From an uncultured Prevotella sp. (GTDB taxonomy: Bacteria; Bacteroidota; Bacteroidia; Bacteroidales; Bacteroidaceae), in the NCBI GenBank assembly GCA_938018155.1, contig CALIIG010000286.1, forward strand, positions 1 to 5,725: a DNA stretch of 5,725 bases. The letters run 5' to 3'. The notes beneath the pieces are model-generated. The model was not told where the DNA came from. It saw only the letters and a list, made by a program, of their open reading frames with translations, and ran no database searches. This document shows, one piece after another, positions 1 to 5,544 of the stretch (positions are counted from its first letter, which is position 1; every line of letters begins with the position of its first letter). A program made the position numbers and the translations under genes.

Positions 1-970
1 TGACAAGTTATTTGCAGAAAATGACATCGACTATGTGGTTAATTTTGCAGCAGAAAGTCATGTTGACCGTTCTATTGAAGACCCGCAACTCTTTCTTAGT
101 GTAAACATTTTAGGAACTCAAAACCTTATGGATGCAGCGCGTCGTGCATGGGTAACAGGCAAAGATACACAAGGATACCCTGTATGGAAGGCTGGAAAGA
201 GATACCATCAAGTGTCTACTGACGAGGTTTATGGCTCACTGGGGGCTGAAGGCTATTTCACGGAGCTTACGCCTTTATGTCCACACAGTCCTTATTCTGC
301 GAGTAAAACCAGTGCCGATCTTTTTGTACAGGCCTACCGTGATACCTATCATATGCCAGTAACAATTACACGTTGTTCTAATAATTATGGTCCGTACCAT
401 TTCCCTGAAAAGCTCATACCATTAATCATTAATAACATATTGTCGGGTAAAAAGCTGCCTGTTTATGGGGAAGGATTAAACGTTCGCGACTGGTTATACG
501 TGGAAGATCATTGTAAAGCTATCGATCTTGTAGTGCGCGAAGGTCGTGAAGGTGAGGTTTATAACGTTGGCGGGCATAATGAAATGAAGAATATCGACAT
601 TGTAAAACTTACCATTAAGACTATTCATGATATGATGTCCGAAGACAAAGAATTACGTAAGGTACTTAAAAAACAGGTACACGATGCTAATGGCGACATT
701 GATATTAGCTGGATTAATAATAGTTTAATTGAGCACGTTGCCGACCGTCTCGGTCATGATGTACGCTATGCTATTGATCCGTCTAAGATTACAAAGGAAT
801 TAGGATGGTACCCGGAGACGAAGTTTGCAGAGGGTATTGTTAAAACCATTAAATGGAATCTTGCCAACCAGCATTGGATAGAGGAAGTTACATCAGGCGA
901 TTATCAGAAGTATTATAGCATGATGTACGGAGATAAACGGCATGGACAAACTTTCTCAACAGTTAAGTAA
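1..970 (+). CDS. rmlB (rfbB): dTDP-glucose 4,6-dehydratase, 5'-truncated by window edge
   Basis: Converts dTDP-glucose to dTDP-4-keto-6-deoxyglucose in the cytoplasm, the branch point for dTDP-rhamnose and for 3-amino-3,6-dideoxyhexoses. It is an NAD-dependent short-chain dehydrogenase/reductase of the extended class. The frame is open from base 2, and codons before the GTG at 35 continue the family sequence (DIDYVVNFAAESHVDRSIED). That GTG is therefore internal, and the true start and the Rossmann GxxGxxG motif lie to the left of the window. 322 residues are present. Visible hallmarks are the STDEVYG motif with catalytic Thr-Asp-Glu (codons at 218-226), YSASK with catalytic Tyr at 293 and Lys at 305, then RCSNNYGP, the VRDWLYVEDH block and ADRLGHD near the substrate site. 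Segments around bases 155-200 and 630-720 look like insertions relative to the short enterobacterial enzyme; similar insertions occur in Bacteroidales homologues as I recall them. It feeds the ketoisomerase at 2591 and aminotransferase at 4001. The end overlaps the next gene by 29 bases. Confidence 0.96.
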   Translation, partial: DKLFAENDIDYVVNFAAESHVDRSIEDPQLFLSVNILGTQNLMDAARRAWVTGKDTQGYPVWKAGKRYHQVSTDEVYGSLGAEGYFTELTPLCPHSPYSASKTSADLFVQAYRDTYHMPVTITRCSNNYGPYHFPEKLIPLIINNILSGKKLPVYGEGLNVRDWLYVEDHCKAIDLVVREGREGEVYNVGGHNEMKNIDIVKLTIKTIHDMMSEDKELRKVLKKQVHDANGDIDISWINNSLIEHVADRLGHDVRYAIDPSKITKELGWYPETKFAEGIVKTIKWNLANQHWIEEVTSGDYQKYYSMMYGDKRHGQTFSTVK

Positions 971-1274
971 TTATTTACAACTGATGAGCCAATCCCGGCT
1001 CCTTTTCAGCGAGAGCGACAAAGCAAATATAGATATTCTGCTGACGATGCTTGGGGAATTAGATAAAGATATTATAGCATCGGCCTATGGAATATCGGAT
1101 TATCGTCGTATGTCTTTGTCGGCTCTTGCTGATAAGTATCACATAACAACAGCTGCCATACTGGAAATTGTACATAAAGATATTCACAAATTGTCTATCA
1201 CTCCTGAATGGCAGATGTTATGGGAACGATTATCACCTATGATAAAAAAACGATTAACAAATAATCAGACCTAA
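942..1274 (+). CDS. small helix-turn-helix protein resembling sigma-70 region 4
   Basis: 110-residue cytoplasmic protein without signal peptide or membrane segment. I do not recognise a named gene. Residues about 36-86 align by eye with sigma factor region 4: a helix around LDKDIIASAYGI, then SLSALADKYHITTAAI as a likely HTH, then IVHKDIHKLSITPEW, which parallels the recognition helix and the 'KL..P' tail of sigma factors. No region 2 is present, so it cannot be a full sigma factor. It could be a DNA-binding regulator or a sigma-like adaptor; its target is unknown. The ATG at 942 overlaps the end of rmlB by 29 bases and is preceded by GGAG at 929-932, which is reasonable spacing. A second in-frame ATG at 984 (residue 15) would remove the overlap and keep the whole HTH, leaving 96 residues. 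The overlap suggests translation from the rmlB transcript. That it is coding is supported by its uninterrupted length, HTH-like pattern and snug fit between genes. Confidence 0.72.
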   Translation: MDKLSQQLSNYLQLMSQSRLLFSESDKANIDILLTMLGELDKDIIASAYGISDYRRMSLSALADKYHITTAAILEIVHKDIHKLSITPEWQMLWERLSPMIKKRLTNNQT

Positions 1275-1334
1275 GGCGTTTTGTATTCATTAATATAAAA
1301 TGCAACCCTGATTAAATATCAAAGCCCGAGATTT

Positions 1335-2516
1335 ATGAAAAGAATTCTATTATTAGGTTCAGGTGAACTGGGAAAGGAATTTACGATTGCTGCCAAGCGT
1401 GCCGGCCAGTATGTAATAGCATGCGACCGTTATGCCAATGCTCCGGCTATGCAGGTTGCCGACGAGTATGATGTTTTCTCCATGCTTGATGGCGAGGCTC
1501 TGTCAAATGCTATTGAAAAATATCATCCTGATATTATCGTTCCCGAAATTGAAGCTATCCGTACCGAGCGTCTCTTCGACTTTGAAAAAGTGGGCATTCA
1601 GGTAACACCGTCTGCGCGTGCGGTGAATTATACCATGAATCGGCGCGCTATTCGTGACCTTGCCGCGCACGAATTAGGGTTGCGAACAGCCAAATATTTC
1701 TACGCAAAAACGTATGAGGAGTTTAAGCGTGCTGCCGACGAAATTGGTTTTCCATGTGTCGTTAAGCCATTGATGTCGTCGTCGGGGCATGGTCAGAGTT
1801 ATGTTTATAATAATGAAGAACTTCAGCATGCGTTCCACGAAGCTATGGAAGAGGGACGAGGTGATGTAAAGGAAGTAATTATAGAAGAGTTTATCGACTT
1901 CGAGTCTGAGTTTACTTTGCTTACCGTTACGCAGAAGAACGGCCCGACAATCTTTTGTCCACCCATTGGTCATGTTCAGCGTGGAGGCGATTATCGCGAA
2001 AGCTGGATGCCATATAAATTATCTGAAGAAGCATTAAAGTCGGCACAATATATGGCCGATCAGGTAACAAAAGCACTTACAGGATATGGTATATGGGGTG
2101 TTGAATTTTTCTTAACGAAGAAAGGTGAGGTTATTTTCTCTGAACTTAGTCCGCGCCCTCACGATACAGGTATGGTTACATTGAGTCACTGTACCAACCT
2201 CAATGAATTTGAATTACATTTTCGTGCTGTCATGGGTCTGGCTATTCCTGCCATTCATCTTGAGCATAGCGGTGCGTCTGCTGTGGTTTTATCGCCTGTC
2301 GAAAGCCATGAATCTTTAAATTATAATTTAGCAGATGTATGCAGTGAAGACCGTGCTCGCGTTCGAATCTTTGGTAAGACGGAAGCACATGTGGGGCGAC
2401 GGATGGGCGTAGTATTGTGTTATGACGATGTCAATTGCAATATGGATTCGCTGCGCGACAAAGCTAAGCGGTTGGCAAAAACCGTGTTAGGTACCGACCC
2501 TTACATGAAAAGGTAA
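1335..2516 (+). CDS. purT: formate-dependent phosphoribosylglycinamide formyltransferase (GAR transformylase 2)
   Basis: Catalyses formate + ATP + GAR to formyl-GAR + ADP + Pi, the folate-independent version of step three of purine synthesis, in the cytoplasm. The 393 residues match the usual length (about 392 in E. coli), and similarity to E. coli PurT can be followed end to end. N-terminal domain: GSGELGKE at 8-15, [13 protein letters not shown] at 31-43 and VPEIEAI at 69-75, where Glu11 and a Glu near 71-73 correspond to the GAR-binding acidic residues. ATP-grasp domain: [13 protein letters not shown] at 142-154 (ATP-binding Lys144 and glycine-rich loop), GDYRESW at 218-224, GVEFF with Glu257 and [13 protein letters not shown] with Glu270 as Mg ligands. 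C-terminal: RIFGK at 344-348 and RRMGV at 355-359. The start ATG at 1335 places the first beta strand directly at the N-terminus. It lies 60 bases after the HTH gene, with no strong terminator or promoter visible. A purine gene inside a sugar locus is unexpected, but all key residues seen favour true PurT. Confidence 0.97.
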   Translation: MKRILLLGSGELGKEFTIAAKRAGQYVIACDRYANAPAMQVADEYDVFSMLDGEALSNAIEKYHPDIIVPEIEAIRTERLFDFEKVGIQVTPSARAVNYTMNRRAIRDLAAHELGLRTAKYFYAKTYEEFKRAADEIGFPCVVKPLMSSSGHGQSYVYNNEELQHAFHEAMEEGRGDVKEVIIEEFIDFESEFTLLTVTQKNGPTIFCPPIGHVQRGGDYRESWMPYKLSEEALKSAQYMADQVTKALTGYGIWGVEFFLTKKGEVIFSELSPRPHDTGMVTLSHCTNLNEFELHFRAVMGLAIPAIHLEHSGASAVVLSPVESHESLNYNLADVCSEDRARVRIFGKTEAHVGRRMGVVLCYDDVNCNMDSLRDKAKRLAKTVLGTDPYMKR

Positions 2517-2590
2517 ATACCATGTTGTCTGACGGGCATTCGTGAAAGCATGTTTTAATAAATCAATATAGAAGTTTAGTATCAATCTTT

Positions 2591-3010
2591 ATGTTGGGAA
2601 AAATCATCGATTTACCCCGAATAGCTGACCCTCGTGGTAATCTAACAGTAGCCGAACAGCTGAAAAGCATCCCTTTCGAAATACGTAGAGTATATTGGAC
2701 TTACGATATTCCGGCCGGCGAACACCGTGGGGGGCACGCACATAAGCAATGTCGTGAACTGATCGTTGCGGCGAGCGGTTCTTTCACAGTTGCTCTTACC
2801 GATGGGGAAATACGTCGTACTTATCTTCTTAACCGCCCTTATCAGGCTTTGCTTGTTGAGGCCGGAGTATGGCGAACACTTGAAGATTTCTCTTCAGGAG
2901 CCGTTTGTTTGGTACTTGCTGAAGATTATTTTGCTGAAGACGATTACATACGAAACTATGATGTTTTTCTTGATGATATAAGAGGAACTAAGAAAAAACG
3001 ACATCAATAA
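2591..3010 (+). CDS. fdtA: FdtA/QdtA-family dTDP-4-keto-6-deoxyglucose 3,4-ketoisomerase (WxcM-like cupin)
   Basis: Isomerises dTDP-4-keto-6-deoxyglucose from RmlB to a dTDP-3-keto-6-deoxyhexose, the substrate for 3-amination. 139 residues, the normal size for this small cytoplasmic cupin. Seen: DPRGNLTVAE at 13-22, an N-terminal family signature; RRVYWTYDIP at 32-41; RGGHAHK at 46-52 with His49 and His51, corresponding to the catalytic histidine pair of FdtA/QdtA; GSFTVALTDG at 63-72 forming the jelly-roll core; VWRTLEDFS at 93-101; and the ending LAEDYFAEDDYIRNYDVF, typical of the family. Whether the product is galacto- (FdtA-like, Fuc3N) or gluco-configured (QdtA-like, Qui3N) cannot be decided here, so the symbol denotes the family. 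The ATG at 2591 fits the family N-terminus, and no good Shine-Dalgarno site precedes it. It follows purT by 74 bases and is 8 bases from the acyltransferase gene, so those two are surely co-transcribed. Confidence 0.93.
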   Translation: MLGKIIDLPRIADPRGNLTVAEQLKSIPFEIRRVYWTYDIPAGEHRGGHAHKQCRELIVAASGSFTVALTDGEIRRTYLLNRPYQALLVEAGVWRTLEDFSSGAVCLVLAEDYFAEDDYIRNYDVFLDDIRGTKKKRHQ

Positions 3011-3018
3011 ACGTTTAC

Positions 3019-3957
3019 ATGTTTGAAATTAAACGATATTCTCTTCATGACAAAGCAGCGTGGGACGAATACGTGAGCAAGGCCCGAAACGCTACTTTCT
3101 TGTTTTATCGCAATTACATGGATTATCATTCTGATCGGTTTCATGATTATAGTCTTATGTTTTACAAGAATGGTAAGCTCCATTCTCTGTTGCCGGCGCA
3201 TTGTTCAGACGATGTTTTCTATTCTCATTTCGGTCTTACTTATGGCGGACTTATCATGGACAGGCATGTTACTGCCGTTGAAACCTGCCATCTTTTTGAG
3301 GAGCTTGGCGATTACTTGCGCCTTAAAGGGTTCAAACGTGTACTGTATAAAGCCATCCCCTGGATATACCATCAGATGCCGTCAGAAGAAGATTTATATG
3401 CTCTTTTTTGGAAGTGCGGGGCAAAACTTTATACAAGAAACATTGGTACAACCATCTTTATTCAGCAGCATTTAAAATGGCGGAGAAACCATCTTCGTCA
3501 GCTGAAAAAGGCACATTTAAACGGCATTTCGGTACAGCGTGGTGCTGATATTGCTGAGTTTTGGCCTGTTTTGGAAGAACATTTACATCAGCGTTACCAG
3601 TCGAAACCTGTACACACATTGGCTGAGATGCAGTTGTTACAGTCAAATTTCCCACAAAATATTATCCAATATAACGCCTATAAGGACAGCCATATTGTCG
3701 GGGGAGTAACCATTTATCTGTCTCAACAAGTTGTGCATGCGCAGTATAGTTCGGGTAATGACGAAGGAATGGCATCAGGTGCTATGGAGATTATCTACGA
3801 CAAAATTATGTGCGAGGATTATCCTGATTACGCTTACCTCGATCTTGGCAGCTCTACTGAACAGGGATGTAGTGTCATAAACGAGGGTCTGATTGGTTTT
3901 AAGGAAGGCTTCGGAGGGCGTGCAGTGGTGTACGATACTTACGAATGGGGCCTGTAA
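3019..3957 (+). CDS. FemAB-like GNAT-fold acyltransferase, probable N-acyltransferase for the 3-amino sugar
   Basis: 312-residue soluble protein without signal peptide. It resembles the FemAB-like/GNAT family common in exopolysaccharide loci, which has two tandem GNAT-like halves. Visible signs: the N-terminal half with FLFYRNYMDYHSDRF (27-41), then YGGLIMDRH (75-83); a basic linker KWRRNHLRQLKKAHLNGISV (153-172), like the K/R-rich 'R+IRKA...G+.V' stretch of FemAB proteins; HQRYQSKPVHTLAEMQLL (190-207); GGVTIYL (228-234), a GNAT beta strand; and a highly typical end, YLDLGSSTEQGCSVINEGLIGFKEGFGGRAVVYDTYE. By position between the ketoisomerase (8 bases upstream) and the aminotransferase (43 bases downstream), it most likely acylates the 3-amino group to give a Fuc3NAc/Qui3NAc-type nucleotide sugar. 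That role is inferred from context. The characterised FdtC/QdtC enzymes have a left-handed beta-helix fold with hexapeptide repeats, and none is seen here. It might instead transfer another acyl or aminoacyl group. Confidence 0.85.
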   Translation: MFEIKRYSLHDKAAWDEYVSKARNATFLFYRNYMDYHSDRFHDYSLMFYKNGKLHSLLPAHCSDDVFYSHFGLTYGGLIMDRHVTAVETCHLFEELGDYLRLKGFKRVLYKAIPWIYHQMPSEEDLYALFWKCGAKLYTRNIGTTIFIQQHLKWRRNHLRQLKKAHLNGISVQRGADIAEFWPVLEEHLHQRYQSKPVHTLAEMQLLQSNFPQNIIQYNAYKDSHIVGGVTIYLSQQVVHAQYSSGNDEGMASGAMEIIYDKIMCEDYPDYAYLDLGSSTEQGCSVINEGLIGFKEGFGGRAVVYDTYEWGL

Positions 3958-4000
3958 GGTATAGCCTTTTCGGGTAGAATACATTGTTTTTCGTCAACTT

Positions 4001-5197
4001 ATGATAGATTATTTATCGCTAAAAAAAATTACAGCGCAGCACACCGACGAAATAAAGGCCGCAGCTAATCGCGTAATAGACAGCGGCTGGTACCTCAAAG
4101 GTGACGCCACCAAGGGCTTTGAGGCACAATATGCCAGCTATATTGGTACCCGTTTCTGCGTGGGATGTGGAAACGGACTCGATGCCCTGACTTTGATTTT
4201 TCGTGCTTATCTCGAAATGGGTATATTGCATTTTGGCGATGAAATTATAGTGCCTGCCAATGCTTACATCGCTTCAATACTGTCAATTACAGAAAACAGA
4301 CTTACCCCTGTGCTTGTAGAACCGCAGCCTGAAAACTTGGAAATAAACGACAAACTGATAGAACGGGCTATAACGCCTCGTACAAAGGCTATACTTTTAG
4401 TGCACATGTACGGCCGTTGTGCTATGACGTCGCATATCTCTGACCTCTGTAAACAACATCATTTGTTGTTGATTGGGGATAATGCACAATCGGTAGGGTG
4501 TTTGTGGAACGATGCACATTTATCGTCTTCTTTACACCATGAAGATAAACTTATAAAAGCACCGAATAACCATAGAGGCGTAACAAGTCATCGAACTGGG
4601 GCTTTAGGCGACGCGTCTGCCCACTCGTTTTATCCGGGCAAGAACCTTGGGGCGTTGGGTGACGCAGGTGCAGTAACAACCAATAACCCGGAACTGGCCG
4701 ACTTTGTAAGAGCTTTGGGCAATTACGGCTCCGGTAAAAAGTATGTCTTCCCGTATAAAGGACGAAACAGTCGTATCGATGAGCTTCAGGCAGCTGTGCT
4801 TTCTGTAAAGCTGAAATACGTAGATAGTGAAAATGCCCGTCGCAGAAACATTGCTTCTTACTATTATTCTCAGCTCGATATGGCAGGGCTGTCGCTCCCA
4901 GGAAAGGACGTATGGCGTAAATCAGGACATAATGATTTGTCATGCAATTACCACATTTTCCCTGTCCTTTGCGCTCGTCGCGACGAGCTTCAGCAGGCTC
5001 TTGCCGACAAGGGTATAGGCACAATGATTCATTATCCCATCCCCCCTCACCGGCAACAGGCCTATCAGGAATGGAACGGTCTGCACTATCCGGTCACGGA
5101 AGCCCTGCACAGGCAGGAATTGTCCTTGCCCTGCAATCCTGCAATGAGCGATGAAGACTGTCGGAAAGTCGTCGATTGCATCAATGAATTTGGATAA
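4001..5197 (+). CDS. fdtB: FdtB-type PLP-dependent sugar 3-aminotransferase (DegT/DnrJ/EryC1/StrS family)
   Basis: Transfers an amino group, normally from glutamate, to the 3-keto sugar from the ketoisomerase, giving dTDP-3-amino-3,6-dideoxyhexose. Cytoplasmic. Seen in order: SGWYLKGDATKGFEAQYA at 28-45, CGNGLDALTLI at 56-66 (phosphate-binding turn), GDEIIVPANAYIASILSI at 79-96, VHMYGRCA at 134-141, IGDNAQSVG at 158-166 with Asp160 stacking on the PLP nitrogen, SFYPGKNLGALGDAGAV at 209-225 with Lys214 as the PLP lysine, GKKYVFPYKGRNSRIDELQAA at 245-265, and IGTMIHYPIPPHRQQAY at 339-355. All core residues are intact, so it should be active. At 398 residues it exceeds the usual 360-375. The excess lies at about 170-198, a polar histidine- and serine-rich segment between the Asp160 motif and the PLP lysine, where relatives have a turn of a few residues. 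The ATG at 4001 suits the family N-terminus (IDYLSLKKI). It is the last sugar gene before a long gap, and its last 200 bases are markedly richer in GC. Confidence 0.95.
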   Translation: MIDYLSLKKITAQHTDEIKAAANRVIDSGWYLKGDATKGFEAQYASYIGTRFCVGCGNGLDALTLIFRAYLEMGILHFGDEIIVPANAYIASILSITENRLTPVLVEPQPENLEINDKLIERAITPRTKAILLVHMYGRCAMTSHISDLCKQHHLLLIGDNAQSVGCLWNDAHLSSSLHHEDKLIKAPNNHRGVTSHRTGALGDASAHSFYPGKNLGALGDAGAVTTNNPELADFVRALGNYGSGKKYVFPYKGRNSRIDELQAAVLSVKLKYVDSENARRRNIASYYYSQLDMAGLSLPGKDVWRKSGHNDLSCNYHIFPVLCARRDELQQALADKGIGTMIHYPIPPHRQQAYQEWNGLHYPVTEALHRQELSLPCNPAMSDEDCRKVVDCINEFG

Positions 5198-5253
5198 GGA
5201 CTACTGCTGCCCGATAAACGCCCTCCGTATCAACCGGTCATTCGCACTGAGTA

Positions 5254-5280
5254 GATGAAGCTGTGACGGGGATGAAGCTG
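5254..5280 (+). repeat. 10-base direct repeat GATGAAGCTG, two copies
   Basis: Identical copies at 5254-5263 and 5271-5280, separated by 7 bases (TGACGGG), shortly after the aminotransferase gene. It may be a local slip duplication or an operator-like site. Two copies alone do not establish a function. Confidence 0.5.
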
Positions 5281-5286
5281 GCCTCC

Positions 5287-5309
5287 TGCCGGTGTGCTGA
5301 TGCCCGGCA
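5287..5309 (+). other. GC-rich hairpin in the intergenic stretch
   Basis: TGCCGG at 5287-5292 pairs with CCGGCA at 5304-5309, a 6-bp perfect stem with an 11-base loop. No T run follows, so it is not a classical intrinsic terminator. It overlaps a second imperfect hairpin (5305-5321, CGGCACC against GGTACCG with one mismatch), so the two cannot form together. A regulatory role is speculative. Confidence 0.3.
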
Positions 5310-5447
5310 CCGATGGTACCGTTGGCAAACACCAGTCGTGTTGAGACCCCTTACGCTTTCAATCTATGGACCGGAAGAAAACAGCCTGCCGCAAAAAACC
5401 AGAAACCGATGTACTATATCTGATGAGGGAAACCTGCTCTTCCAAAG

Positions 5448-5469
5448 CCGATGGGAAAATACCGGTCGG
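5448..5469 (+). other. Bulged hairpin in the probable leader of the exported protein gene
   Basis: CCGATGG at 5448-5454 pairs with CCGGTCGG at 5462-5469, seven pairs including one G-T wobble and a single bulged base, around an A-rich 7-base loop. It ends about 75 bases before the ATG at 5545. No T-tract follows. Function unknown; it may be chance. Confidence 0.25.
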
Positions 5470-5544
5470 AAGGAAGTCACGCATAGAAGTCCATGACCTT
5501 TAAGTTATACTGAACAACAATAAATAAAAAACCAATCATAACGT

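Larger units (their letters stand above)
5198..5544. other. 347-bp intergenic stretch with no convincing gene
   Basis: No supported coding region: a GTG-started frame at 5263-5496 (77 codons) has no recognisable motif and an unlikely composition (many Arg, Cys and Thr). No T-tract terminator follows the aminotransferase gene. The stretch contains a tandem 10-base repeat GATGAAGCTG (5254-5263 and 5271-5280), a GC-rich hairpin at 5287-5309, a possible imperfect hairpin at 5305-5321 that competes with it, a hairpin at 5448-5469, and three copies of CCGATG (5310, 5406, 5448). Bases 5281-5340 are about 65% GC by hand count, and the last 50 bases before the next start are AT-rich, as expected of a promoter or leader. 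It most likely holds the end of the sugar transcript plus the promoter and 5' leader of the exported protein gene. A decayed gene remnant is also possible. Confidence 0.6.

Noticed and set aside
1275..1334. Possible promoter before purT (TTTTG at 1279-1283 and AT-rich bases after it)
   Set aside because: No TAnnTTTG-type -7 box at the proper distance from the TTTG, so a Bacteroidetes promoter cannot be supported.
1674..1973. 99-codon open frame on the - strand inside purT
   Set aside because: Antisense to a strongly conserved PurT segment, with no motif and no supporting start context.
1335..2516. Idea that PurT here supplies formyl groups for an N-formylated sugar
   Set aside because: GAR-binding residues are intact, no Fmt-like sugar formyltransferase is in the window, and known sugar N-formyltransferases use formyl-tetrahydrofolate.
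2517..2590. Possible terminator after purT (GCATG followed by TTTT near 2548-2556)
   Set aside because: No upstream arm forms a stable stem with it. The short CATG matches are self-palindromic and give no hairpin worth calling.
4551..5024. 157-codon open frame on the - strand inside the aminotransferase gene
   Set aside because: It lies wholly antisense to a gene with a complete family match. Its translation is rich in Arg, Cys, Leu and Pro with no recognisable motif, as expected of a shadow frame.
5263..5496. 77-codon frame starting at GTG in the intergenic stretch
   Set aside because: No family resemblance, no clear ribosome binding site, an unlikely residue mix, and it overlaps hairpins and repeats.
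5501..5544. Possible promoter before the exported protein gene (TAAGTTAT at 5501-5508, TATACT at 5506-5511)
   Set aside because: Only partial matches, and no -33 TTTG or -35 TTGACA element at suitable spacing. The region is AT-rich, but a specific promoter call is not justified.
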